A stretch of 28,083 nucleotides of DNA, from NCBI GenBank assembly GCA_037134755.1, contig JBAXLO010000038.1, forward strand, positions 1 to 28,083, read 5' to 3'. Under the pieces are notes generated by a model. It saw nothing but the letters and a program-made list of their open reading frames with translations. It was not told where the DNA came from and ran no database searches. The position numbers and the translations under genes are program-made. The first letter of the stretch is position 1, and the number at the start of each line of letters is the position of its first letter. The DNA is from JBAXLO01 sp037134755 (GTDB taxonomy: Bacteria; Bacteroidota; Bacteroidia; Bacteroidales; JACABE01). Positions 8,301-14,803 of the stretch are shown here, piece after piece.

Positions 8301-9707
8301 ATAATCATGAAGAAAAGTTAAGGGGATCTTAACACCAAAACAGTCTTTGATATAATCCTGAGAAGCTCTTCCTGAATAAAACAGTTCTTCATTATCATTT
8401 AAATAAACAACATCACCTGTTTCATAATAGCCATTATTATCTTTCTCTTCGTCAAGCAAACAATACTTATGTCCAAACACTGATTTGACATATAATAAGT
8501 AATGATCTGCCTCAGTATCTGTCTTTATCAAACCAATACTTACACCCGGCAAAGGCTTCCCCAAAGGGATCATATCCTTATTAAACACATCGGTATTGCT
8601 AAGCAAAGTAGAGAAAACCTGTTGTGTTTCGGTTGTGCCAAAAGCATTATGCAATTGCAAACCTGTGGCATCCATTATAGCTTTGGAAGTAATAGGATTG
8701 TACTTGGCACCACTCGAAACCAGAGTCTTTAAATGAGGACTTAAGCCTGCTTTTAGTTCCGGGTAAATTCTAAATAGCTCCATAAAGAGATTATAAACAG
8801 CAGGTCCGCCTGTAATGTGAGCAGGTTTCATTTTCAATAGAAGATGCCTAACAATCTCGGGCTTATCAAAGAACCACTCAGTAATTATTAGACAAACCGG
8901 AACACCTGTCCACAAGGCATTTATAAACGCCCTTATCCCCATAGTGTGTGTAAAAAGTGGAGTAAAACCTATGCCTCCCAGTAGTTCAGGATTAAAGAAC
9001 CCTGCTTGCTCCCACGACAGACAGTTAAGATAATAAGCCTTATGTGTGTACACTACCATGCGAGAACGACCTGAGGTACCGGAAGTAGTAACTATCAGCA
9101 CCTCGTCATCAGGACTTACATTATGTATATCTTTAAAATCATTATAATCAGATTTCTTAAACTCATTTAAAGGAGTTCTTAACAGCTCCAAAAGGTTAAA
9201 ATCAGATAGGTTGTCCCATATCCACACGCCTTTATCATTGCATATCTTTTTTATCTTATTAATATCTGATTTCTCTTTATCATGTCCTTCAAGACTTAAA
9301 ACTTCACCTTCGGGAATAATAATATGTTTAGCGTTAGTAAGATCAATCCATTCGGAGAACTCTTGCTTTTCGGAATACATGGGCATAAACACACGACAAC
9401 CAATGGAAGCTAACGTAATGAAGTAGATGGCTGTGTACATCTCATTACAGCCGGTAAAGTTGAGTAGAATTATTGTTTGCCCTTTACGGATATCTTTTTC
9501 TTTAAATATCTTAGTAAGATTAGATACGATATGACGCAATCGGGAGAGGCTTATCTCAATAGATTGGTTTTCGATATGGCTAAAGATAACGCTACTATCT
9601 TCTTTTCTGTTTGGAATGTTCTCAAATAAAATCTGTCCAATCGTCTTAACATCTACATTGCTAAGATCAATAGGACTTTCTAACACAATATCAAAAGTAG
9701 TTGTCAT
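5310..9707 (-). CDS. Three-domain fusion: adenylate-forming ligase, class III aminotransferase, acyl-(ACP)-reductase-like domain
   Basis: 1465 aa in three blocks. Residues 30-570 are an ANL adenylation domain: TTSGTSGRSRMV at 207-218, FGTTE at 356-360, TGD at 430-432, and a C-terminal TGKGT at 554-558. Residues 590-1075 are a class III PLP aminotransferase: NSGSEAVE at 707-714, YHGQSTGAR at 772-780, SDEIQCGLGRSG with D880, and PLP lysine K905 in FGKALGGG. Residues 1110-1465 resemble cyanobacterial acyl-ACP reductase (AAR): LGGYTSI near 1218, TGNT near 1242, NAD(P) loop IIGSTGNIG at 1273-1281, and C1414 in FCCAGEGILLALE, matching the AAR catalytic cysteine. No carrier-protein domain is seen. 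Inferred chemistry: activate a carboxylic acid, reduce it to an aldehyde, transaminate it to an amine. It is the first gene of a three-gene operon. Confidence 0.88.
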   Translation of the reverse strand: MTTTFDIVLESPIDLSNVDVKTIGQILFENIPNRKEDSSVIFSHIENQSIEISLSRLRHIVSNLTKIFKEKDIRKGQTIILLNFTGCNEMYTAIYFITLASIGCRVFMPMYSEKQEFSEWIDLTNAKHIIIPEGEVLSLEGHDKEKSDINKIKKICNDKGVWIWDNLSDFNLLELLRTPLNEFKKSDYNDFKDIHNVSPDDEVLIVTTSGTSGRSRMVVYTHKAYYLNCLSWEQAGFFNPELLGGIGFTPLFTHTMGIRAFINALWTGVPVCLIITEWFFDKPEIVRHLLLKMKPAHITGGPAVYNLFMELFRIYPELKAGLSPHLKTLVSSGAKYNPITSKAIMDATGLQLHNAFGTTETQQVFSTLLSNTDVFNKDMIPLGKPLPGVSIGLIKTDTEADHYLLYVKSVFGHKYCLLDEEKDNNGYYETGDVVYLNDNEELFYSGRASQDYIKDCFGVKIPLTFLHDYYKELLNGIIHAEFYPIINFPGISALLFINDSTIAHGPVIDSTLLKRYAGIVEGINNRLINTLEAFEYQHRHICRIAVINQEPPYTGKGTVSAKKIAINYHDLIDRLSDTRKDANGIEITDKLYQITDKYTRYVSPQIGTMMTALKINYSYHKGLKDSLFTYIHGKETEILDLVGGYGTNLLGHNHPLICEAIKEFVDSGKPAICNQLSVQQTTGLLAERLNFMIGKATGKSYQVVFANSGSEAVEIALHHAYFEWKKRLEKLRDQQIQLFGSDKELNVAEVWKDNMNSIESAVISVIGVSQAYHGQSTGARSLLGNEKKRKYFKQLTHIHPLFIDDREADWQDKLDAHIQDSKITINRITSENGFLKLIPSKVSTIIAAMVEPLLGEGGVREVNKDFLKQLSSYEFPLISDEIQCGLGRSGNIPENNKAHYYLFGKALGGGMEKIAAVMIDSTRFCYDFSENYVSTFSNGELAAHVALKSLGIIEDDKINKRVTEAGAYLQQQLTAVRDKYPTIISDIQGKGLMHAIYFNPHSSNNKFLRVLFQHEKAGYLFGAWFLNKHQIRILPTLSTPNALRIEPSAYISKQETDKLCNAFAELCQLLKDQHTYDLLTFLMDNDPFDEKQEATMPAYFFDPVLATAKEGAVKVAFIAHYVLGLKEIRMLENDLCRASDTGLRILFNRMQILLEMKPMQVTDLNLFNNKVHFSFYIIPVDSAELEYLHKSGQRRHIVSKIQDAVDLLSSQGAQIISLGGYTSILTNNGLSLVESNGARIITGNTLTAASGLMHLEQFIRKKPEFNKPNTIAIIGSTGNIGKIITKILYEKDDICSELLLVSRTEKRDIELINEILKDKNDKINVRRTDNLFEVKDADVIVICSNTNDPIIFKHHIAHDKPVLISDLSIPTAVSDEVTTLPNVTVLPFSAYVSLVEDKDAVISSFSQAGTVFCCAGEGILLALENYAGPLKGKITPEAVKEITRLASKYGFFHNINTVQSYKSAK

Positions 9708-9750
9708 AGGCTTTATTATTCTATTAGTACGATTTAGTTAAACCATTTTA

Positions 9751-9783
9751 CAAATGTAATACATTTAGTTTGTATATTCCAAA
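9751..9783 (-). promoter_or_regulatory. Putative promoter of the three-gene fusion operon
   Basis: On the minus strand, TACATTTG (9751-9758) matches TAnnTTTG, and TTTG (9780-9783) lies 21 bases upstream, within the spacing seen for Bacteroidota promoters. The leader to ATG 9707 would be roughly 37 bases. Confidence 0.55.
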
Positions 9784-9984
9784 TTTATTTTGATATTAAT
9801 ATAAATAAAGGGAAGAAAGTAGGAATTGAAACTTATTAAGATTCTAGGTTTAAAAGCTCCTGCCAAGTTAAAATCTCAATCAAATAATAAGTCTTTATCT
9901 CAAAAAAGATTTCTTTTTCTTGCAACTTTTTATTTCATTAGTAATCAATTCCATCTATTAGTTAGCAATGTCTGTTATTTTGTT

Positions 9985-10215
9985 GCAAACAAATGTTTCA
10001 AGGCTGCAAACAAATGTTTCAAGGCTGCAAACAAATGTTTCGAGGGTACAAACAAATGTTTCAAGGGTACAAAGAAATGTTTCAAGGGTGCAAACAAATG
10101 TTTCAAGGGTGCAAACAAATGTTTCGAGGCTGAAAACAAATGTTTCAAGGGTGCAAACAAATGTTTCGAGGGTATAAACAAATGGTTGAAGGGTACAAAC
10201 ATAAGGTTGTGGATA
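9985..10215. repeat. 21-bp tandem array 2 (ten units plus one degenerate)
   Basis: Units start every 21 bases from 9985 to 10174, with a decayed eleventh at 10195-10215. The consensus begins GCAAACAAATGTTTC and ends with AAGGGT, GAGGGT or AAGGCT. The core AAACAAATGTTT is a dyad with 5-bp arms around a 2-base centre. Units are contiguous with substitutions only; the last two units (from 10174) are the most diverged. Confidence 0.92.
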
Positions 10216-10452
10216 AATGGGCTAAAGTTAGTCGGCTTAACTGTTAATTTCAAGGTGTTCAACATAAAGGAGCACATTAAAAATCTCTTAAGTCAACAGA
10301 TAGTTATAATGTTAAGGATACTTAAACATAAAGGCACTATCTTTAGTCAAAGATTTAATGTAATTAATTATTCAATTAGATAAGATATAGATTTTGTAGA
10401 AATCGTAATATTAAATTTTAATAAATAAATCATGATAGGATTTTATTATAGT

Positions 10453-10497
10453 GTAAAAGGAGGTATGGAACAAAAAGCCATGGACTCCTTATTTTAC
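10453..10497. other. Imperfect hairpin
   Basis: GTAAAA at 10453 pairs with TTTTAC ending at 10497, and GGAG and ATGG inside pair with CTCC and CCAT, leaving small bulges and a loop of about nine bases. There is no T tract. Function unknown; it could be a decayed dispersed repeat. Confidence 0.45.
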
Positions 10498-10516
10498 CAT
10501 AAGAGTTAGGTAGGAA

Positions 10517-10534
10517 GAAGTACTTAAAGTACTT
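10517..10534. repeat. Two tandem 9-bp repeats (GAAGTACTT family)
   Basis: GAAGTACTT and AAAGTACTT are followed by a decayed GAAGTTGGG. Same family as 2379-2414. Confidence 0.65.
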
Positions 10535-10599
10535 GAAGTTGGGAGTGCCTAAAGTTGAAGACAGAAAAGGCTTTTAGCTGTTTAGACTTTTAGGAAGAC

Positions 10600-10632
10600 A
10601 AAAAAACCTTCATCATTTAGTTGATAAAGGTT
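10600..10632 (-). terminator. Intrinsic terminator of kdsA
   Basis: Read on the minus strand, AACCTTTATCA pairs with TGATGAAGGTT (one mismatch) and runs into a seven-T tract. It lies about 40 bp after the kdsA stop codon. Confidence 0.85.
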
Positions 10633-10669
10633 ATTTATTTCCTAATAGTTTAATAGTCTAAAAGTCTTC

Positions 10670-11491
10670 CTACATTATAGCTTTTTTAATCTTAATAAGT
10701 TTGATAAGCAAGTCTTCGAGCAAATGCAGTGGAAGCATATTAGCACCATCCGACTTAGCAATAGAGGGATTAGGATGCGTTTCGACAAAGATACCATCAG
10801 CACCGGTTGCAATGGCTGCTTTAGCAATAGTTTCTATCATTTCGGGCTGTCCACCTGTAACCCCTGATGCTTGATTAGGTTGCTGTAACGAATGAGTAAC
10901 ATCCACAATAACCGGCACATTATTGAGCTTCATCCAAGGCACACTTCTAAAATCAACTACCAGATCCTGATACCCGAACATACTTCCCCTTTCGGTGAGC
11001 ATGATGTTGTTATTACCAGTCTCTTTTACTTTATCAACAGCAAACTTCATTGAATCAGCCGAAAGAAACTGCCCTTTCTTAATATTGACAATCTTACCTG
11101 TTTCGCCGGCAGCATAAAGCAATTCCGTTTGACGACACAAGAAAGCAGGTATCTGCATAACATCAACATAATCTTTAGCCATCTTAGCCTCCTCAGCACT
11201 ATGAATATCTGTAACAACAGGCACATTATATATAGCTCCCAAATGTTTTAATATCTCAAGTCCTTTAAGATCTCCAATGCCTGTAAACGAATCAGATTTA
11301 GAACGATTAGCTTTTTTATAAGATGCTTTAAAAACAAAAGGGATGTTCAATCTATTGGTAATCTCTATGAGCTTTTCAGCAATTTCGTAAGGCATCTTTT
11401 CGTTCTCAATAACACAAGGCCCGGCTATTAAAAGAAAACTTCCAGAAGAAGCATGTTTTATCTTTGGAATATTGGCAATGTTCATTAACAT
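10670..11491 (-). CDS. kdsA: 3-deoxy-8-phosphooctulonate (Kdo-8-P) synthase
   Basis: Condenses arabinose 5-phosphate and phosphoenolpyruvate to Kdo-8-phosphate in the cytosol, the first dedicated step towards the Kdo of lipopolysaccharide inner core. The (beta/alpha)8 barrel signature is complete: LIAGPCVIE near 22-30, FKASYKKANRSK near 54-65, LTERGSMFGYQDLVVDFR, VTHSLQQPN, and a late ETHPNP and KSDGANMLP. The Cys in AGPC, with the late His, Glu and Asp, makes the metal site of the class II enzymes; E. coli-type class I enzymes have Asn there. The length of 273 aa is normal. The start is either M1 or M3 (6 bases apart); I keep M1. It is a monocistronic minus-strand unit with its own terminator. 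Confidence 0.97.
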   Translation of the reverse strand: MLMNIANIPKIKHASSGSFLLIAGPCVIENEKMPYEIAEKLIEITNRLNIPFVFKASYKKANRSKSDSFTGIGDLKGLEILKHLGAIYNVPVVTDIHSAEEAKMAKDYVDVMQIPAFLCRQTELLYAAGETGKIVNIKKGQFLSADSMKFAVDKVKETGNNNIMLTERGSMFGYQDLVVDFRSVPWMKLNNVPVIVDVTHSLQQPNQASGVTGGQPEMIETIAKAAIATGADGIFVETHPNPSIAKSDGANMLPLHLLEDLLIKLIKIKKAIM

Positions 11492-11526
11492 GTTATGATA
11501 AATTAAAATGATATAAAATTAAAGTA

Positions 11527-11534
11527 CAAAAGTA
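11527..11534 (-). promoter_or_regulatory. Putative -7 element for kdsA
   Basis: The minus strand reads TACTTTTG, a TAnnTTTG match, 35 bases before ATG 11491. The same octamer is used on the other strand 33 bases away. No clear -33 element. Confidence 0.45.
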
Positions 11535-11545
11535 ATTATTATTGC

Positions 11546-11574
11546 TTGTTATTTGATAAAAGTTTTTACTTTTG
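11546..11574 (+). promoter_or_regulatory. Putative promoter of the small RHH-like gene
   Basis: TTG at 11546-11548, an 18-base spacer, then TACTTTTG at 11567-11574 fit the Bacteroidota -33/-7 pattern. The ATG is at 11600, leaving a leader of about 20 bases. Confidence 0.55.
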
Positions 11575-11599
11575 TAGAAAATTATTCAAACCTTAAGCA

Positions 11600-11848
11600 A
11601 TGGTTACAAAAAAAAAGAAGGTTAAACGAAAAAAAGTCAAGTACTTTAAGTACACTTTGAGTATATCAAAGCCCGAAAAAGAAAAGATGGATCGCTATTG
11701 TTTGGTACATAAAACTACGCCAAATAAACTTATTAAGAAAGTATTGCGCGATTATATTAAAAGATACGGAAACCATGCCCCTGTTGAGCATGTAACCAAA
11801 AACCAAATGAATATCTTTGATATAATAGAGGCTGCCAGCGAAAATTAA
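11600..11848 (+). CDS. Small basic protein, putative ribbon-helix-helix DNA-binding
   Basis: 82 aa. A strongly basic N-terminus (Lys and Arg at most of residues 4-14) precedes KYTLSISKPEKEKMDRYCLVH, then TPNKLIKKVLRDYIKRYG. This order of one short strand, a helix, a turn and a second amphipathic helix resembles the CopG/Arc ribbon-helix-helix fold, which binds DNA as a dimer. I cannot name a family. A promoter-like sequence lies just upstream and the gene stands alone between kdsA (divergent) and a DUF3078 gene (convergent, 11-bp gap). Its codons 12-18 overlap a copy of the 9-bp AAGTACTT repeat found at two other places in the window. Confidence 0.7.
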   Translation: MVTKKKKVKRKKVKYFKYTLSISKPEKEKMDRYCLVHKTTPNKLIKKVLRDYIKRYGNHAPVEHVTKNQMNIFDIIEAASEN

Positions 11849-11859
11849 TACAATCTAAT

Positions 11860-12777
11860 TTAGAAAACGAAGTTAATAGCAAGTCCGAATACTTCTTTTA
11901 ACTGTGTTTTAGCAATGTTAGATAAGATGTTTCCTTGTGCATCTTTGAAGCTGTTTTTTGTGTTGTGATCGTATATTAAATTGCAATTAATATTGGTAGA
12001 GAAATATTTATTGATCTTCATTTTAAGTACAAACTCATCATTTACAACAATCTCTTCGGGGTGATCAAAATAATCCGCATATAGTTCAAGCTTGTTATTA
12101 ACCTCTATATTCTTCATAATTTGTTTCTTAAAAGTCATTCTAAGATAAGACCCGAGACCCGCTTTTGTTTTCTTCCCTTTAACAACACCGTAAGCACCGG
12201 CAGCTGATAGCGCTGAATCAAGAACAAAAGTAGTTTTGCCTGTAAAAGCCGAAAGCATAAGGTTGAAATCCTTCCGTTTATATTCCATCCCCAACGAAGT
12301 AATCAGATAAGCCGGAGCCATAAAGTTAGAAATAGGGACTACATCGTCAATACTCTTAAACCCCTGTGTAAACTGTGTTCTAAAGTCAACAAGACCACTA
12401 TAAAACCAATAGCCTCTTGATTTGTACCCAAAGTTAGAGGTTATTTCTATTTTGTCATCTGTTTTATATGGCTTTTTCGAATCTTGCTGAACGATGCCAT
12501 AAGCTAATTCAATAGTGTTCTCCCAACTGGTTAAGTTCTTCTTATGAAAGGCAGTAAATTTGTAATTCCCTATCCCCGACACTGAGTTCTCTCCTCCCTG
12601 TGCCCAGTATTTATATGCTGACTGTCCAAATGTAAATACAACATTGCTTTTGATTCTCCACGGCTTAATGGTGTCTGATTTAATGGTGTCAGCTTTAAGT
12701 GTTGAATCTTTTGTTTGAGCAATCAAACCCCCATTAATAACTATTATAAGCATTAAGGAGAAGAATATTCTTTTCAT
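11860..12777 (-). CDS. DUF3078 outer-membrane beta-barrel protein
   Basis: 305 aa with a signal peptide at 1-20 ending in LIAQ, so exported. After a Thr/Ser/Lys/Asp-rich linker, the mature part has the DUF3078 pattern: an early aromatic stretch AYKYWAQGGENSVSG near 54-68, then alternating amphipathic strands and a C-terminal GLAINFVF with the terminal Phe of outer-membrane barrels. The family is widespread in Bacteroidota and has no assigned function. It lies 123 bp after the OmpA-type gene on the same strand; whether they are cotranscribed is not clear. No intrinsic terminator is visible in the 11 bp that separate it from the convergent small gene. Confidence 0.85.
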   Translation of the reverse strand: MKRIFFSLMLIIVINGGLIAQTKDSTLKADTIKSDTIKPWRIKSNVVFTFGQSAYKYWAQGGENSVSGIGNYKFTAFHKKNLTSWENTIELAYGIVQQDSKKPYKTDDKIEITSNFGYKSRGYWFYSGLVDFRTQFTQGFKSIDDVVPISNFMAPAYLITSLGMEYKRKDFNLMLSAFTGKTTFVLDSALSAAGAYGVVKGKKTKAGLGSYLRMTFKKQIMKNIEVNNKLELYADYFDHPEEIVVNDEFVLKMKINKYFSTNINCNLIYDHNTKNSFKDAQGNILSNIAKTQLKEVFGLAINFVF

Positions 12778-12900
12778 GAAAAATGACTTGTTTTAAAGAT
12801 TATTTTAAGTTAAACCTATCCTCAAAAAGCATACCAATTGTGTTAATTTAAGAAGACATTCTGCAATAAAAATAACATAAAAACGAATAAGCATTAATTT

Positions 12901-13908
12901 CTAATTACTTTCCAACACCTTAAAAATCTCATCAAGTTTTGGTGTAAGAATTATCTCTGTACGACGGTTCTTTGAGCGTGTTTCTTTAGTTTCATTATCA
13001 TTAATAGGAACATATTCGCTTCTTCCGGAAGCAATAATTCTTTGTCCTTCTATCTTACCGTTTTCAAGTAGGATTTTAACAATAGTGGTTGCTCTGATTA
13101 CACTTAAGTCCCAGTTATCTTTTATTTGCCCATTACCTCTATATGGAACGTTATCAGTATGCCCTTCTATGGTTACGTTGATGTCAGTATTCGTTTCCAA
13201 TACTTTTGCAACATTCTTCAAAGCAACTTTCCCTTCATCAGCTATTGTCCAGCTACCTGAAGCAAATAATAGCTTCTCTTCCATCGAAACATAAACCTTA
13301 CCATTACGGATATTAATTGAAAGCCCCTTATCCTTAAACCCTAATAAAGCATCGGTTATCTTATTCTTAATGTCATTTACTTGCTTGTCTTTATTATCTA
13401 ATATTGATTGTAGTTCCTTTAAACGCTTCTCTTTTTGTGCCATCTGAGATGCTAAAGAATCAAGATTGGTTTTCTTATTCTGTAATTCAGCTTCCAGAGT
13501 CTTTAGTTCGTTCTCTTTCTTTAATAAATCTCCTTGCGTTTTCTGTAAAGCACTCATTACCTCTTCCGTTTCTGCTCTGTTGCCAGATAATAGTTTGTTG
13601 TATTTCTTTTGAATACTACTATAATCATCCTTCAAACCATCATGATCATCATTGAGCTTTTTATATTCTGACTGTAATGAATCATTCATTGCACTCAACT
13701 GTGTTGATTGTTTCGACAGTTTGTCAATCTGCGAATTCAGTTCATTACATTTAACTTCGTTATCATTCCTAGTTTTCTCGCTATTCGCAAGATCATCATT
13801 ACACTTTTTATACTTAGACTCTAAATCACTGTAACGTTTTTGTGTTACACAAGATGAAATCATAAACGTTCCAATAATTACTGCAATAATAATTAATCTG
13901 TTTTTCAT
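12901..13908 (-). CDS. OmpA-family peptidoglycan-binding lipoprotein
   Basis: 335 aa. A lipoprotein signal peptide at 1-19 ends in MISS before lipidated C20. Residues about 25-195 form a long coiled coil rich in Lys, Glu, Asn and Leu. The C-terminal OmpA domain (about 215-325) has IEGHTDNVPY, RATTIVKILL and SRSKNRRTEIIL-type residues, the pattern that binds diaminopimelate in peptidoglycan. It should tether the outer membrane to the cell wall, or span between them. The minus-strand start is preceded by AGGAG only 2 bases from the ATG. It follows the AP endonuclease gene by 30 bp and is probably cotranscribed. Confidence 0.92.
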   Translation of the reverse strand: MKNRLIIIAVIIGTFMISSCVTQKRYSDLESKYKKCNDDLANSEKTRNDNEVKCNELNSQIDKLSKQSTQLSAMNDSLQSEYKKLNDDHDGLKDDYSSIQKKYNKLLSGNRAETEEVMSALQKTQGDLLKKENELKTLEAELQNKKTNLDSLASQMAQKEKRLKELQSILDNKDKQVNDIKNKITDALLGFKDKGLSINIRNGKVYVSMEEKLLFASGSWTIADEGKVALKNVAKVLETNTDINVTIEGHTDNVPYRGNGQIKDNWDLSVIRATTIVKILLENGKIEGQRIIASGRSEYVPINDNETKETRSKNRRTEIILTPKLDEIFKVLESN

Positions 13909-13938
13909 AGCTCCTACTTTATTTATTTGATTTGTAAT

Positions 13939-14706
13939 TTAAAAATCTATTTCCAACAATACCGGACAATGATCTGAATGTTTTGCATCAGGTAATATTA
14001 CTGAACGTTTCATTTTGTCAATAATTGTATTGCTTACCATATTATAATCAATACGCCAGCCCAAATTCTTAACCCTTGCATTGGCTCTATAACTCCACCA
14101 TGTATATTGATGTGGTTCAGTGTTAAAATGTCTGAAAGAATCATTAAAACCACTATCAATAAACTTGCCAATCCATTCTCTTTCTTCGGGAAGGAAGCCC
14201 GAGCTTTTAGCATTCCTTATCGGATCATGGATATCTATAGCTTTATGACAAATATTATAATCACCACAGATAATAAGATTAGGTCTTTCTTTCTTAAGTT
14301 CGTTAACATACTGTTGGAAATCATCAAGCCATTCCATTTTAAAAGCTTGTCTCTCATCTCCAGAACTACCTGAAGGATGATAAACGCTCACTACTGAAAT
14401 ATCTCCATAATCAGCTCTTACAAACCTGCCTTCATCGTCATATTTCTTTATATTCATACCAAAAACAACATTATCAGGTTCAGTTTTGGTAAGGATGGCA
14501 ACACCACTATAGCCTTTCTTTTGAGCAGAGAAACTATAGCAATTGTATCCGGCTTCCTCAAATTCTATTAAAGGTATTACATCATAATGAGCTTTTAGTT
14601 CTTGCAAACAGATAATATCCGGGTCAACAATCTTTATCCAATCTATTAATCCTTTTGACATTGCAGCTCTAATTCCATTGACATTATAGGTGATTATTCT
14701 CTTCAT
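13939..14706 (-). CDS. xth: Exodeoxyribonuclease III-type AP endonuclease
   Basis: 255 aa of the endonuclease/exonuclease/phosphatase fold. Motifs: ITYNVNGIRAA at 4-14, LQELK near 35 with the metal-binding Glu, VSVYHPSGS with the catalytic Tyr near 108, GDYNICH with Asp and Asn near 148, the WWSYRANARVKNLGWRIDY block near 214, and SDHCPV with the catalytic Asp-His pair near 245. It cuts DNA 5' to abasic sites in base excision repair and has 3' exonuclease activity. The Asn and YNVNG start match ExoA/Xth rather than a toxin or lipid phosphatase. It is the first gene of a likely pair with the OmpA lipoprotein. Confidence 0.95.
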   Translation of the reverse strand: MKRIITYNVNGIRAAMSKGLIDWIKIVDPDIICLQELKAHYDVIPLIEFEEAGYNCYSFSAQKKGYSGVAILTKTEPDNVVFGMNIKKYDDEGRFVRADYGDISVVSVYHPSGSSGDERQAFKMEWLDDFQQYVNELKKERPNLIICGDYNICHKAIDIHDPIRNAKSSGFLPEEREWIGKFIDSGFNDSFRHFNTEPHQYTWWSYRANARVKNLGWRIDYNMVSNTIIDKMKRSVILPDAKHSDHCPVLLEIDF

Positions 14707-14787
14707 TATTTTCTATTGTATTAATTCAGCAAATATATGAAATGTTTTATTTGTAATTACAACAAGCGAGATTATTTTTATTCTTTG

Positions 14788-14795
14788 TATATTTG
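14788..14795 (+). promoter_or_regulatory. Putative -7 element for the ClC gene, very close to the start codon
   Basis: TATATTTG fits TAnnTTTG but ends 8 bases before ATG 14804, so the transcript would be almost leaderless. No -33 match was found at the normal distance, so this is tentative. Confidence 0.3.
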
Positions 14796-14803
14796 CAAAA
14801 TAT

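Larger units (their letters stand above)
9784..10669. other. Gene-free region between the fusion operon and kdsA
   Basis: About 890 bp. It contains the second 21-bp array, an imperfect hairpin at 10453-10497, 9-bp repeats at 10517-10534 and the kdsA terminator. A 185-codon open frame runs through the array, but the opposite strand and a second frame are equally open and its flanks have no recognisable protein features. I therefore treat the region as non-coding. Confidence 0.7.

Noticed and set aside
3107..9707. NRPS or polyketide assembly line
   Set aside because: No carrier, condensation or ketosynthase domains are visible; the adenylation domain alone does not make it one.
9826..10383. 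185-codon open frame across array 2
   Set aside because: It is mostly a seven-residue repeat made by a 21-bp tandem array; the reverse strand and another frame are open too, and the flanks show no protein-like features.
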